A stretch of 64,000 bases of DNA from Jiangella sp. DSM 45060 (GTDB lineage: Bacteria > Actinomycetota > Actinomycetes > Jiangellales > Jiangellaceae): positions 1,426,001 to 1,490,000 of the forward strand of contig NZ_LT629771.1 in assembly GCF_900105175.1 (NCBI RefSeq), written 5' to 3'. Both the position numbers and the translations under genes were made by a program. Shown here piece after piece: positions 52,006 through 59,042 of the stretch; within the stretch, counting starts at the first letter, position 1; each line of letters begins with the position of its first letter. Below the pieces are notes generated by a model, which was given only the letters and a program-made list of their open reading frames with translations, made no database searches and had not been told where the DNA came from.

Positions 52006-53150
52006 GGGACGAGCTGCCTTTCTGCCGAGGTGGAGGTGAACCGGGCGCGCACGTCGCGGAAGGCGCGTGGCAGGTTCCAGCCGACGACGCCCACGGGGAC
52101 GTCGTCGCGGGCGGCGAGCGCGACGAAGCGGCCGTCCGCCGCGTCGCCCGCGACCACCGCGAGGGAGTTCGCGCCGTCGAAGCGCCCGTAGGCCTGGATG
52201 CGCGTGCCGTGCAGTTCGGACCAGAAGAACGGCACGATGCCGGGCGCCGTGGCGACGCCGGTGGCGATCGTGGCGGCCACGGCGTGCGCCTGCTCGATCG
52301 CGTGCTGCTGGTGCTCGACCCGGGTCGACGTGCCGCCGGACGCGTCCGCCCAGCGCGCGACGTCGCCGACGGCGTAGACGTCCGGGGCCGCCCGGCCGGC
52401 CGGGTCGCAGACGACCCCGTCGCCGATCCGCAGCGCCGACCCGGCCAGCCAGCCGACGTTCGGCCGGCTCCCGGTCGCCGTCACGACGACGTCGGCGGCC
52501 AGCTCGGATCCGTCCGACAGCACGGCGCCGTCGCCGCGCAGCACGACGACGTCGAGGCCGAGCCGCAACCGCACGCCGTTCGCCCGGTGCAGGCGCACCA
52601 CCTGGGGCGAGAGCAACGATCCGACCGTGCCGAACCGCAGCTCCCGGTGCCGGCCGGCGAGCGTCACCGCCAGTCCGCGCTTCGACAGGCCCGCGGCGAT
52701 CTCGGCGCCGAGGATGCCGGCGCCGATCACCAGCGCACGGGATGCGCCGTCGAGGGCGCCGGTGAGCGCGGTCGCGTCGTCGAGGGTGCGCAGCGTGTGC
52801 ACGCCGGCGACCGCGGGCCGGCGGGCGGAGACGCCGGTGGCGATCACCAGCGAGTCGTAGGGCAGCTCGCCGTCCGCGGTCAGCAGGAGCCGCCGGCCGG
52901 TGTCGAGACCGGTGGCGCGCGTGCCGAGGATGAGCTCGACCCCGTCGGTGGTGGTCGTGGCCGACGCGTCCGCGGGCGCCCACTGACCCGTCAGGACCTG
53001 CTTGGACAGCGGCGGGCGGGTGTAGGGGTGGTGCGGTTCCTCCCCGACGACGGTGATCGCCCCGTCGTAGCCGGCGCGGCGCAACGACTCCGCCGTCGTG
53101 ATGCCGGCGATCGAGGCGCCGACGATCACGGTTCCGGGCCGCGTGGTCAT
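52002..53150 (-). CDS. NAD(P)H-dependent ferredoxin reductase (FAD)
   Basis: Flavoprotein of 382 residues. Two dinucleotide folds are visible: VIVGASIAGITTAESLRRAG at the N-terminus for FAD and ALVIGAGILGAEIAAGLSKRG at about 140 for NAD(P)H; the VYAVGDVARW motif binds FAD near residue 270. These are the marks of putidaredoxin-reductase-like partners of P450s. It transfers electrons to the adjacent ferredoxin. Its stop overlaps the P450 start by four bases, so equal production is likely. Confidence 0.9.
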   Translation of the reverse strand: MTTRPGTVIVGASIAGITTAESLRRAGYDGAITVVGEEPHHPYTRPPLSKQVLTGQWAPADASATTTTDGVELILGTRATGLDTGRRLLLTADGELPYDSLVIATGVSARRPAVAGVHTLRTLDDATALTGALDGASRALVIGAGILGAEIAAGLSKRGLAVTLAGRHRELRFGTVGSLLSPQVVRLHRANGVRLRLGLDVVVLRGDGAVLSDGSELAADVVVTATGSRPNVGWLAGSALRIGDGVVCDPAGRAAPDVYAVGDVARWADASGGTSTRVEHQQHAIEQAHAVAATIATGVATAPGIVPFFWSELHGTRIQAYGRFDGANSLAVVAGDAADGRFVALAARDDVPVGVVGWNLPRAFRDVRARFTSTSAERQLVP

Positions 53151-53157
53151 GCGGCGC

Positions 53158-53349
53158 TCACTCCGTCAGCGCGATCGCCCGGGCGGGGCACAGCGCCGCC
53201 GCCCGCCGGGCCGCGTCCTCGAGCTCGGGCGCGACGTGGTCGGCGAGGACGACGACGATGCCGTCGTCGTCCTGGTCGAACAGGTCCTCCGCGACGAGGG
53301 CGCACTGACCGGAGCCCACACAGGCCGGCTCGTTCACGTCGATCCTCAT
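53158..53349 (-). CDS. [3Fe-4S] ferredoxin of the P450 system
   Basis: Small protein of 63 residues with only three cluster Cys: C10, C16 (CVGSGQC) and C54 (CPARAI), the arrangement of actinomycete [3Fe-4S] ferredoxins dedicated to P450s. An acidic surface (EDLFDQDDDG) would dock to the P450. It is the first gene of the minus-strand operon, seven bases before the reductase gene, and it faces the AraC gene across a 121-base spacer. Confidence 0.92.
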   Translation of the reverse strand: MRIDVNEPACVGSGQCALVAEDLFDQDDDGIVVVLADHVAPELEDAARRAAALCPARAIALTE

Positions 53350-53470
53350 GGAGCCCGCCTCACTGTTTCGATGGAGAAGACCATGGGTTCAGCGTCGGGG
53401 ATCGGCGGCGGGCGCAACAACGCCGTGCTCGCTCGGAACTGGTACGATTTTTGCCCACGAGGAGGATGCG

Positions 53471-54370
53471 ATGCCGGTCGCGTACGAGCATCTCGAGCCG
53501 CTCTACCCGCTCGGATGGCGCTATTTCCGGTTCAAGTCGCCCGTTCTACCGCCACGGATGCACGCGCATCCGGAATTCGAGCTGGTGCAGATCGTCAGCG
53601 GCGTGGGCACCCGTCTCATCGGCGATTCGATCGAGGAGTACCAGCCGGGCGATCTCGTCCTCATCGGCCCGCAGCTCGCCCACACCTACGCGTCGATCCC
53701 CGACGGCGGCATGAGCGAGGCGATCGTCGTCCACTTCGCGAAGTCGTTCCTCGGTGAGACGTTCTTCGACCTGCCGGCCTTCGCCAGCGTCAGCACCATG
53801 CTGGCGGCGTCGGCCAACGGCCTGCGGTTCGCCCAGCCGCCGGACACGCTGGCGACGCTCGGCGAGCTCGCGGCGGCGGAGAAGACGGTCGCGCTGCTGC
53901 ACCTGCTCGTCACGCTCAGCCGTCAGCCCTACACCTCGCTCACGACCGGCCAGTCGTCGTCCGGCGCCGACAGCTCGAGCGCCCGGCGCATCGAGGCCAT
54001 CGTGGCCCACGTGCACGAGCACTACCGCTCCGCCATCACCCTGCAGGACGTCGCCGTCGCGGTGCACATGAACGCGAGCGCCGCGAGCCGCCTCTTCGCC
54101 CGGTCGACCGGCCAGACCCTCACCCGCTACATCACGGTCGTGCGCCTCAACGCCGCGTGCCGCCTGCTGCGCGACACCGACCTGCCGATCGCCACCATCG
54201 CGTCCGACAGCGGGTTCGGCAACCTCTCGAACTTCAACCGCAGGTTCCGCCAGGTGAAGCAGACGACGCCGAAGCAGTACCGCGCCCTCGTCCGCTCCGG
54301 CCGGGTGGACATGACGAGCCGCGAGTACCTGCCGAACGTGAAGCTGAGCCGCGACCTCTTGTTCGGCTGA
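53471..54370 (+). CDS. AraC-family transcriptional regulator
   Basis: Regulator of 299 residues. The N-terminal cupin sensor (PRMHAHPEFELVQIVSGVGTRLIG to GDLVLIGPQLAHTY) fits carbohydrate-sensing AraC proteins. The C-terminal 100 residues have both HTHs (ITLQDVAVAVHMNASAASRLF and IATIASDSGFGNLSNFNRRFRQ). ATG 53471 is chosen because GAGGAGG precedes it and the sensor begins soon after; the frame is open further upstream but would cross the divergent promoter. A TACGAT box lies at 53443-53448. It most likely activates the divergent P450/glycan operon when its sugar ligand is present. Confidence 0.87.
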   Translation: MPVAYEHLEPLYPLGWRYFRFKSPVLPPRMHAHPEFELVQIVSGVGTRLIGDSIEEYQPGDLVLIGPQLAHTYASIPDGGMSEAIVVHFAKSFLGETFFDLPAFASVSTMLAASANGLRFAQPPDTLATLGELAAAEKTVALLHLLVTLSRQPYTSLTTGQSSSGADSSSARRIEAIVAHVHEHYRSAITLQDVAVAVHMNASAASRLFARSTGQTLTRYITVVRLNAACRLLRDTDLPIATIASDSGFGNLSNFNRRFRQVKQTTPKQYRALVRSGRVDMTSREYLPNVKLSRDLLFG

Positions 54371-54373
54371 GCG

Positions 54374-54814
54374 TCACCCCGGCTGCGGCGGACGCGCGAC
54401 CAGGTCGCGCAGTGTGGCGATGTCCCGGACGTCCTTCGCCCGCCACCGTCCGCCGTTTCGCAGCGTGGGGAACTGCAGTTTCATGGCCAGCATCCCGGGT
54501 GCGCTCATCGCCGGGACGGGACGGCCGCCGAGGTGGCCGGGGGCCTCGCCGAATGAGCCGGCCGGGAACACCCAGTCGGACCAGCGGCCGCGCGGGCGGA
54601 ACGTGCCGTCGGCATGGGCGTCGAAGCAGGCGGTGCTGAAGGTGATTCCGTCCCAGCTGAACTCGTGCGACTCCTCGGGTGGCTGGGTGTCAAGGACGAC
54701 GGCGCCGGCGTCGGCGAGCGCCGCGGCGCCGCGCTCACCGTCCGGCCGCTCGACCCAGAACTCGACGACGCCGTGGATGCTCGCCACCTGGGCGAGAACG
54801 TGCTCGTCCGGCAT
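54374..54814 (-). CDS. Nucleotidyltransferase-like protein, possibly N-terminally truncated
   Basis: Protein of 146 residues resembling the C-terminal two thirds of small nucleotidyltransferases of the aminoglycoside/lincosamide type: VEFWVERPDGERGAAALADAG, then MSAPGMLAMKLQFPTLRNGGRWRAKDVRDIATL. The catalytic GG...DxD segment expected before VEFWV is not present, and the frame starts only eight bases after the stop of the preceding gene. It may be a degraded or non-catalytic remnant. Assignment rests on pattern memory and is moderate. Confidence 0.5.
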   Translation of the reverse strand: MPDEHVLAQVASIHGVVEFWVERPDGERGAAALADAGAVVLDTQPPEESHEFSWDGITFSTACFDAHADGTFRPRGRWSDWVFPAGSFGEAPGHLGGRPVPAMSAPGMLAMKLQFPTLRNGGRWRAKDVRDIATLRDLVARPPQPG

Positions 54815-54822
54815 CGTCCGGG

Positions 54823-56139
54823 TCAGTCAGGCGCCTCGGCGCGTTCCGGCGCCAGGGCGATGGGCAGCGGCGGCGCGGTGAGGTGGACCCGGACGGTGTT
54901 GCGGTCGCGCTTCGCCTCGTACAGGGCGGAGTCGGCGGCGGCGACGAGGTCGTCGACGGTGGTGGAGGCGTCGGGGACGTGGTGGACGCCGCCGACGGAG
55001 GCGGTGATGGTCACCGTCTCGGTGGCCTCGCCGACCGGGGCGTCGAGGACGATGCCCTGGATGCGCAGCCGGACGCGTTCGGCGATGCGCCGCAGGCTCT
55101 GGTCGCTGTCGATGTCGGCGACGACGATGGCGAACTCCTCGCCGCCCCAGCGGCCGCACGCGTCGAGCTCGCGGACCTCGCCGCGCAGCTCGTCGGCGAC
55201 GGCGCGGAGGACGCGGTCGCCGAACAGGTGGCCGTAGGTGTCGTTGATCTTCTTGAAGTGGTCGAGGTCGATCATGAGCAGGCCGAGCCCGGTGCCGGCC
55301 TCTTGGGCGCGGACCAGCAGCTGCTCGGCGTGGTGGTGCCAGCGCGCGGACGTCGCCAGGCCGGTCTTGGCGTCGATGCTGGCCGCCTTCTCGAGGCCGG
55401 TGACCAGGCTGCCGCGGTGCAGCGCCACGATGACGACCAGGACGGCCGGCAGCGCCACCGGCGTGGTGACGATGGTGATGGCGACGAGCACGCCGAGCGC
55501 GGCCGCGCCCGCTTCGAGGATCTGCCCGGAGAGGTCGGAGAACAGCTCGCGGGCCGACGTCGTGGGATTGTGGGAGGCGATGGCGGCCACGATGAGGCCG
55601 AAGTTGACCGCCCAGGCGACGGCGGCGGCGAGGGCGATGACGCCGAACTCGACGGCCGTGGCCGGCAGGCCGGGGTAGCCGTTCAGGCCGGTGGCCAGGA
55701 TGAGGACGGCGAGACTGGTGCCGAGCAGGATGGTTGACGTCGTGTAGACGGCGCGGTACGGCGGCGTCCGGCGGCGCTTGACACGGTCCCAGAGCAGCAC
55801 GTTCGTCAGCACCACCATGCTCAGGGCGAGCGCCGGCGGCAGCACGATGGTGGTGGCCATGACCCACACGGCGGCGGAGTCGATGTGCGCGACGGCGGGT
55901 GAGTGCGCCACCGCTCGTCGTTGCTCGACGTGCCGGGTCAGCTCGGTGGCCGCCCAGGCGCATCCGGCCAGCACACCGAACCGGACCAGGTCGTTCTGCC
56001 CGATGGACACCGGCACCAGGACGACGGTCACGGCGGCGACGGCGACGGCCAGCGCGTTGACCACCATGATCAGGATCTGGCTCGGCCGGGGCGTGCGCCA
56101 CAGCGCCCAGCCCCGGAGCCACGATCGCAATCGGTGCAC
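54823..56139 (-). CDS. Membrane-bound diguanylate cyclase (GGDEF)
   Basis: Protein of 438 residues. Residues 20-245 contain about seven hydrophobic helices with no known sensor signature. Residues 250-415 are the GGDEF domain: D291 in IDLDHFKKIND, active site GGEEF at 332-336, and the product-inhibition I-site RELD at 323-326 exactly five residues before it. It should make cyclic di-GMP and be feedback-inhibited. GTG start at 56139 has GGAGG upstream; a -10 TATACT is at 56196-56191. It diverges from the heptapeptide minigene array, so its membrane domain is a candidate receptor for that product; this is speculation. Confidence 0.9.
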   Translation of the reverse strand: MHRLRSWLRGWALWRTPRPSQILIMVVNALAVAVAAVTVVLVPVSIGQNDLVRFGVLAGCAWAATELTRHVEQRRAVAHSPAVAHIDSAAVWVMATTIVLPPALALSMVVLTNVLLWDRVKRRRTPPYRAVYTTSTILLGTSLAVLILATGLNGYPGLPATAVEFGVIALAAAVAWAVNFGLIVAAIASHNPTTSARELFSDLSGQILEAGAAALGVLVAITIVTTPVALPAVLVVIVALHRGSLVTGLEKAASIDAKTGLATSARWHHHAEQLLVRAQEAGTGLGLLMIDLDHFKKINDTYGHLFGDRVLRAVADELRGEVRELDACGRWGGEEFAIVVADIDSDQSLRRIAERVRLRIQGIVLDAPVGEATETVTITASVGGVHHVPDASTTVDDLVAAADSALYEAKRDRNTVRVHLTAPPLPIALAPERAEAPD

Positions 56140-56190
56140 GATTCCTCCGCCCGGCGGGCTCCGTCAGCCCCATGTGAGGACGTGCGGCAC

Positions 56191-56196
56191 AGTATA
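56191..56196 (-). promoter_or_regulatory. -10 box TATACT for the diguanylate cyclase gene
   Basis: On the minus strand TATACT (56196 down to 56191) is a near-consensus -10 hexamer, about 50 bases upstream of the GTG start. The region to its right, toward the minigenes, is AT-rich. No -35 box at standard spacing is convincing. Confidence 0.4.
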
Positions 56197-56371
56197 ACCA
56201 TGACGTAGGACGCAAAATAGACATGGATGGCGCACCAGCCGTAACCGCTCTTGACGACCACAGGTGGGAGCGAAGGTGGGACAACCGACCAGCACGCGTC
56301 ACCGCGCGACGGGTTCCGCCGCGGCCCGGCCGGCCGCCGGCCGGTCTCGACGAACGAGGGGAGGCCTCGCC

Positions 56372-56395
56372 ATGCGTGGAAACAGCTGGGACTGA
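56372..56395 (+). CDS. Heptapeptide minigene MRGNSWD, unit 1 of 5
   Basis: ATG-CGT-GGA-AAC-AGC-TGG-GAC-TGA: a complete seven-codon frame. A strong ribosome site GAGGGGAGG (56356-56364) ends seven bases before the ATG. Codons for Arg and Gly differ from the other units but encode the same residues. Distance to unit 2 is 77 bases. See the array entry for the evidence of translation. Confidence 0.7.
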   Translation: MRGNSWD

Positions 56396-56448
56396 CGAAA
56401 CGGGCGGCGATCCCGATCCAACTGACGGCGAAGACGGAGGTGAGCACG

Positions 56449-56472
56449 GTGCGCGGTAACTCCTGGGACTGA
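56449..56472 (+). CDS. Heptapeptide minigene MRGNSWD, unit 2 of 5 (GTG start)
   Basis: GTG-CGC-GGT-AAC-TCC-TGG-GAC-TGA. Ribosome site GGAGGTGA (56436-56443) lies five bases upstream. It is the only unit with GTG start. A 73-codon frame from 56251 runs in the same phase and ends in this heptapeptide, so this unit alone could also be the C-terminus of a longer peptide; its own ribosome site makes independent initiation likelier. Confidence 0.65.
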   Translation: MRGNSWD

Positions 56473-56523
56473 CCTCAGGCGAGCGACCCCCGACCGGACG
56501 ACGCGAAGAGAGAGGTGACGACG

Positions 56524-56547
56524 ATGCGCGGCAACAGCTGGGACTGA
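56524..56547 (+). CDS. Heptapeptide minigene MRGNSWD, unit 3 of 5
   Basis: ATG-CGC-GGC-AAC-AGC-TGG-GAC-TGA. Ribosome site AGAGAGGTGA (56509-56518) is five bases upstream. The preceding and following 51-base spacers are identical to each other. The Ser codon (AGC) differs at two bases from the TCC of units 2 and 4 although the flanking DNA is identical. Confidence 0.7.
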   Translation: MRGNSWD

Positions 56548-56598
56548 CCTCAGGCGAGCGACCCCCGACCGGACGACGCGAAGAGAGAGGTGACGACG

Positions 56599-56622
56599 AT
56601 GCGCGGCAACTCCTGGGACTGA
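56599..56622 (+). CDS. Heptapeptide minigene MRGNSWD, unit 4 of 5
   Basis: ATG-CGC-GGC-AAC-TCC-TGG-GAC-TGA with the same AGAGAGGTGA ribosome site (56584-56593) as unit 3. The spacer after it is 48 bases and no longer matches the repeated one, resembling the start of spacer 1 (CGAAACG) instead. Confidence 0.7.
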   Translation: MRGNSWD

Positions 56623-56670
56623 CCGAAACGAGCACCCCACCCCCACGACGCACAGGGAGAGGTGACCACG

Positions 56671-56694
56671 ATGCGCGGCAACTCCTGGGACTGA
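56671..56694 (+). CDS. Heptapeptide minigene MRGNSWD, unit 5 of 5
   Basis: ATG-CGC-GGC-AAC-TCC-TGG-GAC-TGA; frame identical to unit 4. Ribosome site GGGAGAGGTGA (56655-56665), five bases upstream. It ends 32 bases before the 3' end of the convergent MFS gene; only a weak five-base hairpin (GCCGA/TCGGC, about 56711-56726) lies between. Confidence 0.7.
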   Translation: MRGNSWD

Positions 56695-56726
56695 CCCCGC
56701 CCGACGGTCCCGCCGACGTGAATCGG

Positions 56727-57980
56727 CTACGGCGCCAGTGGCTCCGGACCGGCCGCGGCCGCACGCCGCCACCGGTGGACGGCGACGGCGGTCACCACCG
56801 TGCCTGCCGCGGCGGCCACGCCGACGATCACGGCGGCATCGGCGAATTGCGCCAGCAGACCTGCGGCGACGATCGCCAGGCCTTGGGCTGCCCGCAGCGC
56901 GGCGACGGCGACCCCGATCGCCTGCCCACGGCTCTGCGCGGGCGCCAGGCGCACATAGGTCGACTGGGCGACGATGTCATGCGCCGACAGCACCCCGCTC
57001 AGCGTCCAGAGGACCACCGTCACGGCGAGGCCGGGCGCCCATCCGGTGGGCAGCAGGATCAGGCTGCTGCCGATGGCCATCGGCCCGAGCAGCGCCAGCC
57101 GCCGCCGCGGGCCGAGGAAGCGCAGCCCGATCATGCCGAGCACGGTTCCGACCGGGTTGGCCGCCAGTAGCCAGGCCACCGCCGCGGTGCCGCCACCCAG
57201 CTCGTCGCCGAACGGCACCGCCAGACCCTCGGGGACGGCGTAGAAGCCGGCGCAGCAGGCGACGGCCAGCAGTGTGCGCAGACGCGCGTCACCGGCGACG
57301 ACGGCCCATCCGGCCCGTACCGTCGCCCAGTAGCCGAGCTCCGGCGGCCCGGTCGCGGCGCCCCGCGGTCCCGCGCCGAGGGCCGGCCGGTAGAGGTCGA
57401 TGCCCAGTCGGATGATCGCCGCCGACGCCACGAACGTGACGACGTCGACGAGCAGGGCCGCGCTCGTGCCGAACTCGGCCACCAGGGCGGCGCCGGCGCC
57501 GAACCCGATCGCGAACGACGCCTGTGACGTCATCGACACCAGGGCGAACCCGGCGGTGAGCTGGTCGCCCGGCAGCATGTCGGCGAGCACCGACTGCCGC
57601 GCGCTGGCGAACGGGCTCGCCACGGCCTGGACGACGAACAGCAGCGCGGCCTGGGCCAGCAGCGGCATCCCGGGGACCGCCATGAGCGCCACCAGCGCGG
57701 CCCGGGCGAGGTCGGTGTGAACCATGACGCTGCGCCGCGGGAACCGGTCCGCCAGCCCGGCCAGGGTGGCGCCGCCGAGGAAGTCGGGCAGGTAGGTCAG
57801 CGCGTAGGTCAACGCGGTGAGCCCGGCCGAGTTCGTCCGCTCGTAGACCAGCACGGTCAGGGCCACCCGCGCCAGCTGGTCCCCGACGACGGAGAACACG
57901 TGCGCCAGCCACAGCCGGCGGAACTGCGGCACGGCGAGCACCTGGGCGAAAGAGGCCGGCGAGTCGGACATCGTGCCCAA
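56727..57980 (-). CDS. MFS transporter (MFS_3/enterobactin-exporter-like)
   Basis: Membrane protein of about 414-417 residues with some 12 helices. The start LAVPQFRRLWLAHVFSVVGDQLARVALTVLVYERT and the loop LADRFPRRSVMVHTDLARA are typical of the MFS_3 exporter branch, which includes siderophore and macrolide exporters. ATG at 57971 (MSDSP) and 57980 are both possible; neither has a strong ribosome site. It converges on the heptapeptide array, ending 32 bases from it. Export of the peptide product is an attractive guess only. Confidence 0.8.
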   Translation of the reverse strand: MGTMSDSPASFAQVLAVPQFRRLWLAHVFSVVGDQLARVALTVLVYERTNSAGLTALTYALTYLPDFLGGATLAGLADRFPRRSVMVHTDLARAALVALMAVPGMPLLAQAALLFVVQAVASPFASARQSVLADMLPGDQLTAGFALVSMTSQASFAIGFGAGAALVAEFGTSAALLVDVVTFVASAAIIRLGIDLYRPALGAGPRGAATGPPELGYWATVRAGWAVVAGDARLRTLLAVACCAGFYAVPEGLAVPFGDELGGGTAAVAWLLAANPVGTVLGMIGLRFLGPRRRLALLGPMAIGSSLILLPTGWAPGLAVTVVLWTLSGVLSAHDIVAQSTYVRLAPAQSRGQAIGVAVAALRAAQGLAIVAAGLLAQFADAAVIVGVAAAAGTVVTAVAVHRWRRAAAAGPEPLAP

Positions 57981-58032
57981 GAGTGTGCCCGACCACGCCT
58001 TTGCGCGCAGTCAGGGGTGGTTGTCGCGTCGG

Positions 58033-58839
58033 CTACACCTCCGGCGGCGGCACCAGTGCTGGCGCGGGCGGCGGCGCGACGACGGAGACCGCGCGGCCCG
58101 GCGCGGCCAGCCGCCGGCCGATCGCCGTCACCGCCGCCGACACCACCGCCGCGCCGTCGGACGGCCGGTGCCAGCAGGTGACCGACAGCGTGGTCCGGCG
58201 CGGTTCGACGGCGCGGACCAGGACCCGTGGCGGCGGGTCGGCGAGCACCCCCGGCGTCTGCGCCAGCAGGCCGGCGATCAGCTCCGCCGTCCCTTCCTCC
58301 GCGTCACCGCCGATCCGTACCTGCAGCTCGGAGGCGTTGCGGCCGGTCGCGCTGTGGTTGACGAACGGGTTGTCGAGGAGCTTCTGGTTGGGCAGGTGCA
58401 CGACCCGCCCGTCCGTCGTCTCGATGATGACGGACCTGCTGTTGAGCTCGCGGACGCGGCCGGTGTACCCGAGCGCCTCGATCGTGTCGTCGATCCGGAC
58501 CGGCCGGCGGGTCTGGATGACGATGCCGGCGGCGACGTTGTCGGCGATGCCGCGCAGGGCCAGGAAGGCGACCACCGCCAGCAGGATCGCCACCGCCAGC
58601 ACCGGCTGGATCGAGGCGCCGAGCAGGCTCAGTGCGATCCCCACGCCGAGGAAGATGACGACGTAGCCGGTGAGCCGGACGCCCGCGCGCCGCAGATCGT
58701 CCGGCACCCGCACGCCGGCGAGGATGCGGTCGGCCGCACGGCGCGCGTACCGGGCGCAGAGCCACGCCGCCACGATGACGGCGAGGGCCAGGACCACGTC
58801 CCAGGCGGTGAACGACATGCCGGAGAGGAAGTCCCTCAT
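58033..58839 (-). CDS. Small-conductance mechanosensitive channel (MscS family)
   Basis: Protein of 268 residues from ATG 58839. Two or three N-terminal helices lead to the pore-lining TM3-like stretch ILLAVVAFLALRGIADNVAAGIVIQTRRPVRIDDTI, followed by the beta-domain with VRELNSRSVIIETTDGRVVHLPNQKLLDNPFVNHS, which is the classic MscS pattern. The C-terminal alpha/beta domain ends in a Pro-rich tail. It protects against hypo-osmotic shock. A longer frame to 58950 adds only low-complexity Arg-rich sequence and is rejected. Confidence 0.88.
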   Translation of the reverse strand: MRDFLSGMSFTAWDVVLALAVIVAAWLCARYARRAADRILAGVRVPDDLRRAGVRLTGYVVIFLGVGIALSLLGASIQPVLAVAILLAVVAFLALRGIADNVAAGIVIQTRRPVRIDDTIEALGYTGRVRELNSRSVIIETTDGRVVHLPNQKLLDNPFVNHSATGRNASELQVRIGGDAEEGTAELIAGLLAQTPGVLADPPPRVLVRAVEPRRTTLSVTCWHRPSDGAAVVSAAVTAIGRRLAAPGRAVSVVAPPPAPALVPPPEV

Positions 58840-59042
58840 GCGCCTGCGTCGCCTTCGTCCCGATTCGCGCGGTTCGCATCCCTGGTCACGGCGCCTCCTC
58901 GGCTGGTCCGTGTCGCCAGGCTGCGTCAGGCGGGCCGGTCCGCACGTCACCCCGGCGGGGTGAGGGCCGCGGCGCCGGGCTCGCCGATGCTGTGAGATAC
59001 CCCGACGTCGAATCGGCCGCCCGCCGAGGAAGCGCAGACACC

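Larger units (their letters stand above)
56372..56694 (+). repeat. Tandem array of five MRGNSWD minigenes
   Basis: Five 24-base frames start at 56372, 56449, 56524, 56599 and 56671 (spacings 77, 75, 75, 72). Units 2-4 form exact 75-base repeats with identical 51-base spacers. The outer spacers have diverged except for the Shine-Dalgarno core (GAGGTGA type) before each start. All differences inside the frames are synonymous: Arg CGT/CGC, Gly GGA/GGT/GGC, Ser AGC/TCC, start ATG/GTG. Conservation of the peptide and ribosome sites against changing DNA argues that the peptide is translated and selected. The array lies between a divergent diguanylate cyclase gene and a convergent MFS gene. No modifying enzyme is adjacent and no function is known to me. 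Confidence 0.8.

Noticed and set aside
56449..56694. CRISPR-like direct repeats
   Set aside because: The repeats are 75-base units containing a coding frame and ribosome site; units 2-4 have identical, not unique, spacers, and no cas genes are present.
56372..56694. Amino-acid attenuator (trp-type leader peptides)
   Set aside because: Each frame holds only one Trp, there are five independent frames without attenuator hairpins, and the nearest downstream gene is convergent and not biosynthetic.
50797..56694. Biarylitide-like pairing of the P450 with the heptapeptides
   Set aside because: Known five-residue precursors lie directly before their P450 and carry two aromatic or His residues for crosslinking. 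Here the P450 is over 4 kb away in a sugar operon and the peptide has one aromatic residue. The link is not supported, though not excluded.
58840..58950. N-terminal extension of the MscS protein
   Set aside because: The extra 37 codons are Arg-rich with no membrane or signal character, and MRDFLSG at 58839 gives a normal MscS start.
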